A stretch of DNA of 64,000 bases from an uncultured Eubacterium sp. (GTDB lineage: Bacteria; Bacillota; Clostridia; Oscillospirales; Acutalibacteraceae). The position numbers and the translations under genes were made by a program. The stretch covers positions 62,001-126,000 of the forward strand of contig UQPH01000001.1 of NCBI GenBank assembly GCA_900542875.1. The letters run 5' to 3'. A model generated the notes under the pieces. That model saw nothing but the letters and a program-made list of their open reading frames with translations. It made no database searches and was not told where the DNA came from. Shown piece after piece: positions 26,595 through 36,404 of this stretch. Every line of letters starts with the position of its first letter. Position 1 is the first letter of the stretch.

Positions 26595-26743
26595 GCGTGA
26601 AGTATTCCGTTGTAACGAATATTATCCTGTCGGGCGATATACCCCTCTTTCTGTCGTGAAGAATTACGGCTTGGTCAGAGAAGGCGACAGACGGATGATC
26701 GGCGGACTACTATCGTAATCATTTATGGAGGAAATTTAAGAAA
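26595..26743 (+). promoter_or_regulatory. Structured 5' leader with alternative pairings and possible pseudoknot
   Basis: TCTGTCG (26650-26656) can pair with CGACAGA (26685-26691). A second copy of CTGTCG at 26627-26632 could compete for the same partner. ATTACG (26663-26668), inside that hairpin, can pair with CGTAAT (26714-26719) beyond it, an H-type pseudoknot geometry. A four-codon ATG reading frame (26725) overlaps the ribosome site GGAGGAA, and the coding start is GTG at 26744. No known riboswitch consensus was recognised. Confidence 0.4.
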
Positions 26744-29700
26744 GTGAAAAAATCTAAAACTTTTGCACGCAAAGTGATTGCAATTGTTCTTTCTGTAATG
26801 ATGCTCGCTTCATCATTTACAGGTGTTCTCACTGTTTTCGCTAAGTCAACAGATGACGGACACGATTCTAACCTTGCCGCTAACTTTATGGCTTGGGCAG
26901 AAACTACGGACAATCAGACTTGTGAAGCACTTTTAGACTATGTTGATGATGTTCTCCAGAAGGCTAATATAGCACCTCTCAGTGTAAATATGGACTACGT
27001 TGTTGTAAAGATTCAGCTTAACGGCTATATCGACAGCGTGGACGGTTTGCTTGACTTGTGTACTCAGATTAATAACCTGCTTAACAGCTATAAAGGCCTT
27101 GTTGGCGGCGATGTCGCAAATATCGACCTCAGCCCGTTATCATCAGATAACCTTAAGTCAACCAATAAGGGTAACGGCGTTATCTCTAAGTGTAACAGAT
27201 CTTTCCGTTCCGAAATGGACGCAAAAGACATTGTAATGGCTTTGGCAAAAACAATCTATTATAACACTAACGACCTTACAGCAAGCGGACATTCAAACAA
27301 GAATGTTATCGGTAACTTCCTTAAGGGTAGCCTTAATCTCGGTATCGTAAACAGTGCCGTAGATGTATACGGAATCATCGGTAACCTCCTCGGTATGTGG
27401 AGTGGCTATCAGTCAAATCTTGTTTATAACCTTGTTGCTAAAATTATTTTTGATAACACAAACTGGTTTACAGAAGACGAAATTAAGTCATTCGAGAAGA
27501 GTCTCGGTAATCCCAAATATAAGGACGACGCTTCCGTAACGGCAAAGACTTGGAACTACGATGTTCAGCTTTTCGATAAGCTTTCAAATGAGTTCGTAAA
27601 TAAGATTTCCGTTAATATGACTTACGCTCTTGAAAAACAGGATGACGGTACTTTTGCAGTAACCGATTCGTCCGAATCCCGTTATAAGAGAATCAAAGCT
27701 TGGCTCGATAAAAACGGTAAGAGCGAAACAGAAGAAACTATCAAACAGGCATCCGAGGCTCTCGGTTATGACCCGAACCTCAGGTATGACCAGGGCGAAG
27801 GCTGGATTTACATATTCAGATACGGTGACGAAAAACTTCAAATCAGCAATGACAGCACAATATACGAACTTCTTGATCAGGCATTAAAACTTGCTTGGAA
27901 GTCAACTCTTAAGCCGACTCTTGCAACCATGCGTGTTAATAACGATATGGATTGGTACGAGGGTCACGGCGGAAACTTTGATAATGTATATTATTATTGG
28001 CTCGTTGAAAAGAATATGGTTGACAAAACAACATGGGAAAACAACTACACTCCCGAAAAGTTCAACGCATTCTGCGAGGCTAAGTATAAGGAATACGGTT
28101 GCTCAACTGCTTCCGAGATGTATGAGAAGGTTAAGGCTACATTCGACTACGACAGAAATGTAGTAGACAATCCTAAGTATAACTGGAGAGATGTAGACGA
28201 GAACAACGGTTATTATACCTCTACGGGCAGCAAGGAGAGCATCCTCTTCGGTAAGCTTCGTTACAGCCCTCTCGCAGATAAGGTATTCGGCATGCAGACC
28301 GGTCCTATTAACCTTTATATTATGCAGACCGGCGCAACAAACCTTGAAAACTTCATCGACAGCTATCTTAACGATCTCGGCAAAGAAAACAGAACATATA
28401 AGAACATTCTTTATGCAGGCAACGACCTTCTCGCTGCTGCTGTTAAGGACTTCTTCCCGAACTCCGAGCACATCGGTCTCGGCGACGGTAACAATAATGT
28501 TACTGCAAGCCTTGAGCGTCCTGAGATGACTCTTACAAACGGTTCGTCCGATGTTAAGGTTATTGCTCAGACTCTTGTATCAAATGCTTGCAAACTCTTT
28601 GAGTACGGTATGAATGCAGCTGATGAAAACCTTTTGAACGGCTTCTATCATAATAAAGGTATTACAGACAAGATGAGCTCAAGCCATCTTACAGAATCAA
28701 ACTTTGAAGAGGCTGTGATTCCTCTTGCTGTTTCCTGCATTACAGTAATCGCAGACGCAAGAGCAATTCATACAGACGATTGGGACAGAGCAAAGGACGC
28801 TGAGGGCGTTGCTTTCCTCGCTCTCAGAGAGTACCTTTCAAATGTACTTCCTGCAAAGGATTATGACCAACTCGTATCATCTACCGGTGACCTTAAGGCA
28901 ACCGTAGACGTTAACGGCGACGGCAATGCCGATCTTTATACGGATGTTATTCTTCCGATGGCTCGTGACGCAGTAGGCTATCTTTTGAACTCTGTTGTTC
29001 CTTGCCGTGATAAGAGCGGAGCTGTTTGGGATGTTTATAAGTCTGATCCTGCTAAGGACAAGACTACATTGTTCGACATTCTTAATTCTGTAGTTTGCTA
29101 CTATGCATCCGCAGATGAGTTTAACGAGCCTGATTGGAACACAACCGCAACTAAGACTCACGGTAAGGCAGTTGCTGCACTTCTCGGTGTAGTTGCTACT
29201 GACGGAAGCGGTAAGTGCGCAGTTACTAAGGACAATGATCTTTGGAAGAATATCGATGCTATCGCTAACTCACTCTGGCCGACACTCAGCGTTCTCTTCA
29301 ATGGAACATATGATAAAGGCATCACAACTAATGCACTCGGCAAACAGATGGGTACACTTAATTCCGAAGAACTTGTATATAACAGAATTGTTAAGTCACT
29401 TCTTAACATCGGCGATACACACAGTGACACAGGTCTCCAGGGTATCTCCACAATTCTTTGGCAGTCAATTACATGCTTCTCTGCTGAGCCTCTTATGAAC
29501 AAGAGCGTTGACACTCTCGTTTATGATGATGTTCTTTGCTCACTCGTAAACAGCATCTTCGCAAGAAGAGCTTCGGGACAGTATTATTCAAAGGTTCTTC
29601 CTACATCTTCGGATATGGCTACAACCACTCCGTTTGATAAACTTGTAAGCACTGACATTCTTGCTAAGTGGAAAGGTGACAGTAAGGACAATCAAAACCA

Positions 29701-32700
29701 GGAAAACGGCGTAATCGGTATCTTCCTTGCTAACCTTTACGCATTCCTCGGCGGCGACTCAGAACTCACAGGCACCGCAAAGACAAATGTCGGAAACGGC
29801 ACATGGCAGGGTATGATGTTCCTTGTTCAGGCAGTAGGCTCTCTCATTGACGGCTTCCTTCCTCAACTTGGTGAGCATGAATTCAACGCTGCTACAGTAT
29901 CAGTAAACGACGCTTCAAGATCAGGCGTATCTTCGGCTTCAAAGATTACAGATACTTATGTTACTATTAAGAATAACGCAGTAGGTCTTAACAGATTCTA
30001 TAAGGACGCAAGCGGTAAAATTGTTCAGGATGACAGATACTTTATCGACGTTAAGAGCGTTACATCATCAGGTAACCTTAGTATTGCGTTTGATAGTCTT
30101 CCTAAAGATGCTGTAATCGCTCCCGAGAAGTCTCTTAAACTCGGCGTTTCCGGTAACGCACCGGCAGGCGGTGACGCTACTGCAACAATCACCGTAAAAT
30201 ATGATGTATATGTAGGTACAAGTTCCGATAAGAAGAAGAAACTTCTTTATTCAGATCAGGAAGCTCAGACCTTCTTCACTCTTTCAACAGACAGAAGCTG
30301 GTTTAACGGACTTGACTCATCTACAACAAATTCAACTTATTCTCTTAATGATACTAATACAGCCCAAAATTCAACCTTTAATACAACATTTAGATATTAC
30401 AATAATATAGTGCTTTCAAATAGCGAGCCTGCACAAATTAACAAGCTCGGTATGTATGGCGCAGATGCTGTACGAGGTATGTTTGCCGCAGTATTAGATA
30501 CCAGCAATAAAAATAAGCCATATGCAATTGTTGCTACCGATTCTAAGACCGGTGATCTCTTGAATCTTGAAAAGTATGACTATCAGGTAGAGGGTCAGGC
30601 AAGAGACTACGGTGAAGCTGTACAAATCGCTGACGGCATTAATGCTCATAAGGGTTATACAAAGTCAGAACTTTATGCAATCTTTAAGAGTAAGGGTTAT
30701 GTAACAGATTGGGATGAAAATGGCGAGCCTAAGTCATTCAAGACTCCTGTTACCACATACACTCATGTGGCTCTCAGCCATGATGATGTTGTAAAGTCCG
30801 GTCTTGCATTGCAGATGCCTCAGAATGATGACGGCACATACGAAAACACAGTCTTCGATTACAATATCGTAACCAAAGGTTGTGCAACTGCAGCAACTCC
30901 TACAGACAACATTTACTTCCTTGGCAATATCGATTCTACAAATTCTGCTCCGAGATGGTTGTTTAACTACAATAACGGTTCTATTAATGCCGGTGACTAT
31001 GATATGCTCATCTATGGCTACGGAACTGTAAAAGGTAGAGAAAGAGTATCTAAAATCGGTACTACTCATATGACCATTGCTAACACTTCAGGTGCAGAGT
31101 CTCTTTCAAAGGCATATCAGAACTATCAGAACGAAATGGCTCCTTATCAGCAGTCAGACTATAAGAAGAGCGGCGACAATGACCCGTATGCAGAGCTTCA
31201 GTCAGCATTTAAGACTGCTCTTGCAGGTATTTCTACTCCTGTAACAAAACAGAACGCCGATTCGTTCGTATCAAAGACAATGGTTGCAGCTAAGAAGGAG
31301 AAGACAACTTCTGCTTCAGGCGATAAGGCTTACAAGCCTGCAACAAGCGTTCCGGATGCTGTAGGTGCTCATAAGGGTACAAACGGCTATTACTACATCG
31401 ACGAAGCTTGCACAATTCCTGTTTACTCGAATGTTGCGCTTACAGATAATGATGTAAAGAACGGCAAGGATGCCGTAGGTGCTGCTGTTGTTAAGCAGGG
31501 CGATACATATTATTATGCTAACGACTATGCTTACAAGTATGCATGGGATACAACAACATATGATTATCCTTACTACGGTGTAACTAACGAAAAGGATACC
31601 TATGACGAAAAGACCACCGGTACTGACGCACAAGGCAATCCTATTGAAACAGTAGTAACAAAGAATTACTACAATAAGACTCCTCACACCTACGTTGCAG
31701 AAAACGGCAGAGGAGTTCCGTCATCAAGTGATTGGGCATACACCTATGCACAAATTGAGACTATCACAAAACCAAACGATAAGGCTACTAAGACAGATTT
31801 CCGTGGCTACTATGCAAAGCTTGAGGATAACCTCAGATACAATGTAGAGAACGCTAAGAAAAATGTTGATACAAGCCTTCTTCAAGAAAAGATTGTTGAC
31901 GGTATTATCAATGACCGTAAGGGCAAGAACAGCGAAGACTATGCAGATGTAGCAGCTTATGAGAAGATGGTACAGATTGCAAGAAAGGGCGAAAAACTTG
32001 CTACCGTAACCGGACAGGATAAAGACGGCAACAACACTTACACAACAACAGCTTCCTCATTGGAAATCAAAGAAGCTAACCGTTTGTACCTTAAGTATAA
32101 GGGATTCGTAACAGACCGTGCTTATGAGGGTCAGAAGATTGAAGCAGAAATCAAGCATCTTACAGGTCTTGATAAGAACCAGATTACTGTTTCCGCTATC
32201 GATGACACAACAAGAAAAGCTACTGTTACATTCTCCGCTACTCCTACACTCGCTAAGGGCGCTGTAGAGAACGGTACACTTGTTAACAACGGTGAAGTTA
32301 AGTATTCGGACAAAACCTGGAACGAATTTGTTTATTGTCTTGCAAAGGCTGTTAAGACAGCTCAGGAGGCTAAGACAGGTAACCATATGAATACTTACGT
32401 TGCAAAGAAAGAGCTTGTTCTCGCAGAGAATGCACTTGCTCTTCCTGAAGATGCAATTTGGTACACAGTATCCGGTACAGTTTATGAAGCAGTTGACGGA
32501 ACAGGTACAACCGGTTCTACAGCACTTGCAGGCGTTGGTGTATATGTAAACGGCTCTAAGGTTGCTACTACTGCTGCTGACGGTACATTCACAGCTAGAG
32601 TTGCTGTCGGCACAACCGCTAAGGTTGAGTTCAAGGGCACCAATGTTGTTACCAGAACCCTTACATTCACAGAGGCAACCGAAGGCGCAAATGTCGGTGT

Positions 32701-32842
32701 TGTTGCTGTTGATTATAACGGTAACGGTAAGATTGATGCTGTTGATGCTGCGTTCACCGCTAAGAAGGGACTTAATGGCTTGTCTGCTGACCAGTTCAAG
32801 CAACTACTTAAGACAGGCGTAAATTACAAAGCTTCTCTTTAA
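26744..32842 (+). CDS. Giant secreted surface protein with C-terminal dockerin-like module (2,032 residues)
   Basis: Residues 1-33 are a signal peptide (VIAIVLSVMMLASS...VFA). Residues 40-1050 are largely helical and unrecognised, with one calcium-loop-like segment DVNGDGNADLYTD at about 722. From about 1060 the protein becomes beta-rich (YVTIKNNAVG, IAPEKSLKLGVSG), followed by a Tyr/Asp-rich region around 1550-1650. Residues 1905-1985 resemble a carboxypeptidase-regulatory-like beta-sandwich (ALAGVGVYVNG, AADGTFTARV), and DYNGNGKIDAVDAAF at about 1990 is a dockerin-type calcium loop, followed by one degenerate half and the end GVNYKASL. The start is GTG, ten bases after GGAGGAA; no ATG fits. 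The module suggests non-covalent docking to a partner on the surface; function is unknown. Confidence 0.82.
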   Translation: MKKSKTFARKVIAIVLSVMMLASSFTGVLTVFAKSTDDGHDSNLAANFMAWAETTDNQTCEALLDYVDDVLQKANIAPLSVNMDYVVVKIQLNGYIDSVDGLLDLCTQINNLLNSYKGLVGGDVANIDLSPLSSDNLKSTNKGNGVISKCNRSFRSEMDAKDIVMALAKTIYYNTNDLTASGHSNKNVIGNFLKGSLNLGIVNSAVDVYGIIGNLLGMWSGYQSNLVYNLVAKIIFDNTNWFTEDEIKSFEKSLGNPKYKDDASVTAKTWNYDVQLFDKLSNEFVNKISVNMTYALEKQDDGTFAVTDSSESRYKRIKAWLDKNGKSETEETIKQASEALGYDPNLRYDQGEGWIYIFRYGDEKLQISNDSTIYELLDQALKLAWKSTLKPTLATMRVNNDMDWYEGHGGNFDNVYYYWLVEKNMVDKTTWENNYTPEKFNAFCEAKYKEYGCSTASEMYEKVKATFDYDRNVVDNPKYNWRDVDENNGYYTSTGSKESILFGKLRYSPLADKVFGMQTGPINLYIMQTGATNLENFIDSYLNDLGKENRTYKNILYAGNDLLAAAVKDFFPNSEHIGLGDGNNNVTASLERPEMTLTNGSSDVKVIAQTLVSNACKLFEYGMNAADENLLNGFYHNKGITDKMSSSHLTESNFEEAVIPLAVSCITVIADARAIHTDDWDRAKDAEGVAFLALREYLSNVLPAKDYDQLVSSTGDLKATVDVNGDGNADLYTDVILPMARDAVGYLLNSVVPCRDKSGAVWDVYKSDPAKDKTTLFDILNSVVCYYASADEFNEPDWNTTATKTHGKAVAALLGVVATDGSGKCAVTKDNDLWKNIDAIANSLWPTLSVLFNGTYDKGITTNALGKQMGTLNSEELVYNRIVKSLLNIGDTHSDTGLQGISTILWQSITCFSAEPLMNKSVDTLVYDDVLCSLVNSIFARRASGQYYSKVLPTSSDMATTTPFDKLVSTDILAKWKGDSKDNQNQENGVIGIFLANLYAFLGGDSELTGTAKTNVGNGTWQGMMFLVQAVGSLIDGFLPQLGEHEFNAATVSVNDASRSGVSSASKITDTYVTIKNNAVGLNRFYKDASGKIVQDDRYFIDVKSVTSSGNLSIAFDSLPKDAVIAPEKSLKLGVSGNAPAGGDATATITVKYDVYVGTSSDKKKKLLYSDQEAQTFFTLSTDRSWFNGLDSSTTNSTYSLNDTNTAQNSTFNTTFRYYNNIVLSNSEPAQINKLGMYGADAVRGMFAAVLDTSNKNKPYAIVATDSKTGDLLNLEKYDYQVEGQARDYGEAVQIADGINAHKGYTKSELYAIFKSKGYVTDWDENGEPKSFKTPVTTYTHVALSHDDVVKSGLALQMPQNDDGTYENTVFDYNIVTKGCATAATPTDNIYFLGNIDSTNSAPRWLFNYNNGSINAGDYDMLIYGYGTVKGRERVSKIGTTHMTIANTSGAESLSKAYQNYQNEMAPYQQSDYKKSGDNDPYAELQSAFKTALAGISTPVTKQNADSFVSKTMVAAKKEKTTSASGDKAYKPATSVPDAVGAHKGTNGYYYIDEACTIPVYSNVALTDNDVKNGKDAVGAAVVKQGDTYYYANDYAYKYAWDTTTYDYPYYGVTNEKDTYDEKTTGTDAQGNPIETVVTKNYYNKTPHTYVAENGRGVPSSSDWAYTYAQIETITKPNDKATKTDFRGYYAKLEDNLRYNVENAKKNVDTSLLQEKIVDGIINDRKGKNSEDYADVAAYEKMVQIARKGEKLATVTGQDKDGNNTYTTTASSLEIKEANRLYLKYKGFVTDRAYEGQKIEAEIKHLTGLDKNQITVSAIDDTTRKATVTFSATPTLAKGAVENGTLVNNGEVKYSDKTWNEFVYCLAKAVKTAQEAKTGNHMNTYVAKKELVLAENALALPEDAIWYTVSGTVYEAVDGTGTTGSTALAGVGVYVNGSKVATTAADGTFTARVAVGTTAKVEFKGTNVVTRTLTFTEATEGANVGVVAVDYNGNGKIDAVDAAFTAKKGLNGLSADQFKQLLKTGVNYKASL

Positions 32843-32939
32843 GTAATATTAATCGGTTATATACAGTATATATAATATATAATCTTTTAGATTAATTACT
32901 AATTAAATTTTCTGCTGAATCTTTACGATTTAGTCTCCT

Positions 32940-32971
32940 CGGTTCCTCGTGGGACCCCCTGCGGGGAACCG
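32940..32971 (+). promoter_or_regulatory. GC-rich 10-bp hairpin in the leader of the cohesin-like gene
   Basis: CGGTTCCTCG pairs with CGGGGAACCG (one T-G wobble) around a 12-base loop with its own GGG and CCCCC. No T tract follows, so it is not a standard terminator. It could stabilise or process the upstream giant transcript or control the downstream start, 28 bases away. The surrounding 32843-32999 gap is otherwise AT-rich with no gene. Confidence 0.6.
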
Positions 32972-32999
32972 ATATAAAAAGAACTTTGGGGGTTTTTCG

Positions 33000-34085
33000 A
33001 TGAAAAACACAATTAAAAGGTTCTTAACTACCCCATTCGTTTGTTTAATTTTGATAATCTCTATGTTTGCACTTCCTATGAGTGCAAATGCCGAGGCAGG
33101 AACCCTCGGCACAGAAACACCCGAGTTGTCCTGTAACTTTTATGACACGACAGGTAAGGCAGTTGACGGCAACAGACTTCAAGCCGACAACACCTACACC
33201 GTTGATGTTGTACTTTCGGGCATGAAGGCTGTTTCTGTAGTTGAGTTAACAGCATCTTATGACACCTCAAAAATCTCATCGCTTTACATTAAGTCGACTT
33301 ATGCCGACAAAAACAGCGATAAGATGAAAAAAGGCGGTCAAAAGGTCGAAAACGGAGAGATTCTTGTTTTCCAAGTTGCTGAAAGTAGCGATCCATCTGT
33401 TGTCGATTGTGTCGACATCGATTCAAATGGGACTGTAATGGTCTCACTTTCTGTTACAGTCGCTTCCTCTTGCGATTTTGCAGATGTGTTCGCATTTTCA
33501 AAGGACCCGGACTTTTGCTTCATAGAAGCATCGTTCTTAGACGGCTATGAGGAGTGTTATGTTCTTGATACGAGCGTTACCACTCAGTACAAGACTTATC
33601 CTATGACAGCCGATGTTTCACCATATTATGTGGTTACCGAATTTGATGTAAACGGCGTTTTGTCTGTTGCAACCGATTTAACCGGTAAGGAATCAACCGC
33701 ACCGGCTTCGGGAATTACCGCAACGCTTAAAAACGGCGATACAGTAGTTGCTACGGCTACCACAGGAGCAGACGGTTCCTATAAATTCGCTGATGTTACC
33801 GCAGGCGAATATACTGTCACATTCAGTGGAAAATCCACGATTGACAGAACTGTTACACTTACAGTCTCTTCGGATAAAGCAAATTATGACCAGATTGCAC
33901 TTGACAACATAGGTGTTTGCGTGGTAGACTTTAATAAGGATACCAGAATAAATACAACCGATGTTGCCTTGTTCTCAAAGGCTAAGCCCGATCTTAATCA
34001 CGACGGCACCTTTGACGAGTCCGATGTTGCTATATTTAAGACTTTCCTTAATAAGACTGTTAATTATACTCAACTGACTTTATAA
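33000..34085 (+). CDS. Secreted cohesin-like / dockerin-like protein
   Basis: A 361-residue exported protein. The signal peptide ends near residue 31 (SANA). Residues 40-200 are a beta-sandwich resembling cohesins (TVDVVLSGMKAVSVVELTASYD, GTVMVSLSVTV), the receptor half of cellulosome-type pairs. Residues 220-295 look like a carboxypeptidase-regulatory domain (GADGSYKFADVTAGEYTVTF). Residues 310-345 hold two dockerin-like calcium loops, DFNKDTRINTTD and DLNHDGTFDESD, then the tail KTVNYTQLTL. The last two parts match the end of the upstream giant. The ATG at 33000 follows a GGGGG ribosome site; the frame extends upstream through the hairpin. It probably belongs to the same transcriptional series as the 742-residue gene 20 bases downstream. 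Cohesin identity is by fold pattern only. Confidence 0.75.
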   Translation: MKNTIKRFLTTPFVCLILIISMFALPMSANAEAGTLGTETPELSCNFYDTTGKAVDGNRLQADNTYTVDVVLSGMKAVSVVELTASYDTSKISSLYIKSTYADKNSDKMKKGGQKVENGEILVFQVAESSDPSVVDCVDIDSNGTVMVSLSVTVASSCDFADVFAFSKDPDFCFIEASFLDGYEECYVLDTSVTTQYKTYPMTADVSPYYVVTEFDVNGVLSVATDLTGKESTAPASGITATLKNGDTVVATATTGADGSYKFADVTAGEYTVTFSGKSTIDRTVTLTVSSDKANYDQIALDNIGVCVVDFNKDTRINTTDVALFSKAKPDLNHDGTFDESDVAIFKTFLNKTVNYTQLTL

Positions 34086-34105
34086 AATACGGAGGAAACT
34101 ATTAA

Positions 34106-36334
34106 ATGAAAAAATCATTTAGCAAAACAATAGCAGTCCTCTTGGCAGTATTAATGGTTGTATGTTCATTACCTATGACGGTTTTCGCAGCAGGTGAGAG
34201 CCGCTCTAATGTTCAACTTCAGTTTGGTACGTATTTTGCTTCCGGAGCAGGTACACATCAAACCTATGTTGATGAAAACTATTCAGGCTTTGATGAATCA
34301 GGTCTGAATACTGCTAAATTGGATTACGATAAAGCAACCGGTACTATTACCGAAGCTTCATCAGGTCATACTTATGGCGTTGGCGACTTCTTTACAGTAT
34401 CCGTATTGCTTGAGAATACTTCTTCTCTTGCCGCTACTCAGGTAGGAATTAAGTATTCCGATAATATTGTTCCTGCTGCTGTCGGTGCCAATGACGATGG
34501 ATATGAAGCTCTTGTTGAAGCAACAAAAGTCACTTCGCCTAAAGAAGGCTTTGCTCCTAACGAAGCAATCACCGGCCAGAGCGGAAACGCTATTTATAAC
34601 TCTGCATCTACAGTAGGTGAAATTTCCTACATTGATGCCGATAAAAAGACCATGTGGGCTAACTTCGCAGTACAGGACGGCAAAGACGCTGTTAACCTTA
34701 CTGCACCTAAGACAGTTGGCGTAAACACATTCACAAAAACAGCTGTACTCGCTACATTCGGCTTTAAGATTGTAGGCGCAGGTGCAGTAACTTTCTCACT
34801 TGCAGATTCTAAGGATGCTGATTCTGCATACTATCTCGAAACTATCGCTAACGGCGGTAAGGTAGAGGAGTATAAGACTTATACTGCTACTTCATACAGC
34901 GGAAGCACATCATTAGACTTCATGGGCAAGAACGAAAACATCGCTTCTACAAAGTACACTGTTAAGTTTGTAGGTGCAAACGGTGCTGTAATTTCTGAGG
35001 CTGAATATGAAGAGGGCGCAACAGTAACTGTTCCTGACCTTCCGAAGGCTGAGAAGATCAGCGATACTCAGCATAATACTTATGCTTGGGATACAGAGCC
35101 TGCTTTGACAGCAACAGCTAACGCTACTTATACCGCAGTTGCTACTGCAGAGAATCATAAGTGGAACGCAGGCGAGAAGCAGGACGACGGCTCAACTCTC
35201 TACACATGTACAGTCTGCGGCGCAACTAAGTCCGAAACCGGTCATGTTCACAGCTATACTTGGAAGTATAATGGCGATGCTTATTATAAAACAAAGAATG
35301 ATAGAAAAGACGGTACTATGACAGGTACATGTTCTTGTGGCGATACAGTTACTAAGACTGTACCGGGAACATCATTGCTTAGAGCAAATAGCTATTCGCT
35401 TATTCTTGATAATTCACTTACTATTAACTTTAAGATTACCAAGGCTAATGTATCAAGCTTCAATAATATTGTTGTTAAAGCAAATACTAAATTTGGACCA
35501 CAACAGGTATTTGAATCTCCTACTAAGGATGACGGCGTAACATACCAGTATGCAATCGGTTTACCTCCTCAGTATGTAAAGGATGATATTGAACTTGTTG
35601 CGTATAGCACATATGAAGGCGTTGAAGTTTGGGGACCAACATATGGTAGATCAGTATTAACATATGTAAACGCTCAGTTTAACAATGCTAACGTCACAGG
35701 CGATAACGCTTCAAATAAGAATAAAGCATTTAGAACGATGCTTGTAAATATTCTTAATTATGCAACGGCAGCACAAAAGAAGATTAACTACGATACTGCT
35801 AATCTTGCTAATGCAGGCTTGACCGAAGCACAAAAGGCTTGGGCATCGCCTGATATTCAATCATTTAACAATGTTAAGAATTATGATGCAGTAACCATTG
35901 ATAATCCGACTGCACGTTTTGCAGCAGGTGGTCTTAAGCTTGAGGACGCAGTTGTTCCTAGAATGACATTTGCTCTTAAAGAAGGCGCAGTTGACATTAA
36001 AGACATTACACTTGAAGCAACAGTTGGTGGCAAAACATTCACTTATACTCAAGCTGATAATCCGGAAGCATTCCAGTTCTATAGAAGGGCAAATGGTAAG
36101 CTTGGCACTGAAGATAGATATTATTTCTATTTCACTGATATTCTTGCTAACCAAATGAGTGAAACAATCTCTTTCCAAATCAAGGTTAATGGTAAGGCTG
36201 TAAGTAATGTATGTACATATAGTGTTGAATCTTATGTAAATCAGTCATATCCGACAGCTAATGAAATAGACAAGAATTTGTATATGACAATGATGCAGTA
36301 TGGTACATCTGCAGTTGCCTACGGTAGGGCTTAA
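34106..36334 (+). CDS. Secreted multi-domain surface protein with cohesin-like N-domain and duplicated C-domain
   Basis: A 742-residue exported protein. Residues 1-29 are a signal peptide. Residues 85-260 are a cohesin-like beta-sandwich (GVGDFFTVSVLLENTSSLAA, LATFGFKIVGAGAVTF). Residues 283-347 look like a Listeria-Bacteroides (InlB B-type) repeat. Residues 350-420 contain two short Cys pairs, Cys368/Cys371 and Cys409/Cys411, with nearby His (HKW, HVHSYTW), suggesting a zinc or disulfide knuckle. Residues about 423-570 and 610-742 appear to be two copies of a beta/alpha domain, each ending in an aromatic-rich helix (VNILNYATAAQKK; MTMMQYGTSAVAYG), a domain seen in many clostridial secreted proteins as I recall. 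There is no LPXTG or dockerin. It lies 20 bases after the cohesin-like gene. Confidence 0.78.
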   Translation: MKKSFSKTIAVLLAVLMVVCSLPMTVFAAGESRSNVQLQFGTYFASGAGTHQTYVDENYSGFDESGLNTAKLDYDKATGTITEASSGHTYGVGDFFTVSVLLENTSSLAATQVGIKYSDNIVPAAVGANDDGYEALVEATKVTSPKEGFAPNEAITGQSGNAIYNSASTVGEISYIDADKKTMWANFAVQDGKDAVNLTAPKTVGVNTFTKTAVLATFGFKIVGAGAVTFSLADSKDADSAYYLETIANGGKVEEYKTYTATSYSGSTSLDFMGKNENIASTKYTVKFVGANGAVISEAEYEEGATVTVPDLPKAEKISDTQHNTYAWDTEPALTATANATYTAVATAENHKWNAGEKQDDGSTLYTCTVCGATKSETGHVHSYTWKYNGDAYYKTKNDRKDGTMTGTCSCGDTVTKTVPGTSLLRANSYSLILDNSLTINFKITKANVSSFNNIVVKANTKFGPQQVFESPTKDDGVTYQYAIGLPPQYVKDDIELVAYSTYEGVEVWGPTYGRSVLTYVNAQFNNANVTGDNASNKNKAFRTMLVNILNYATAAQKKINYDTANLANAGLTEAQKAWASPDIQSFNNVKNYDAVTIDNPTARFAAGGLKLEDAVVPRMTFALKEGAVDIKDITLEATVGGKTFTYTQADNPEAFQFYRRANGKLGTEDRYYFYFTDILANQMSETISFQIKVNGKAVSNVCTYSVESYVNQSYPTANEIDKNLYMTMMQYGTSAVAYGRA

Positions 36335-36342
36335 AGCTAAAT

Positions 36343-36371
36343 ATATCACATTCTGTTAATGAGAGTGATAT
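36343..36371 (+). promoter_or_regulatory. Hairpin between the 742-residue gene and the 30-residue peptide gene
   Basis: ATATCAC and GTGATAT pair perfectly around a 15-base loop. No T run follows, so this is not a clear terminator. It could mark a processing site that protects the short peptide message. Confidence 0.4.
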
Positions 36372-36404
36372 TGCAATATTAAAAAAGATTGGGGGTGAAA
36401 TTAA

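Larger units (their letters stand above)
26018..26743. other. 726-bp noncoding divergent spacer between two giant secreted-protein genes
   Basis: No gene is visible. The centre (about 26130-26550) is very AT-rich with many T and A runs and nothing I can name. Each flank holds a leader with paired segments, annotated separately, and a promoter for the plus-strand gene lies at 26560-26588. The length and the two structured leaders suggest that regulation of both surface proteins is concentrated here. Confidence 0.7.

Noticed and set aside
26018..26743. Known riboswitch (c-di-GMP, c-di-AMP, cobalamin, THF, fluoride) in the giant-gene spacer
   Set aside because: None of the conserved core sequences of those classes is present in either leader.
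32057..32803. A 248-codon open frame on the minus strand
   Set aside because: It lies antisense to the 2,032-residue gene, is Cys/Ser-rich without a recognisable domain and lacks a ribosome site.
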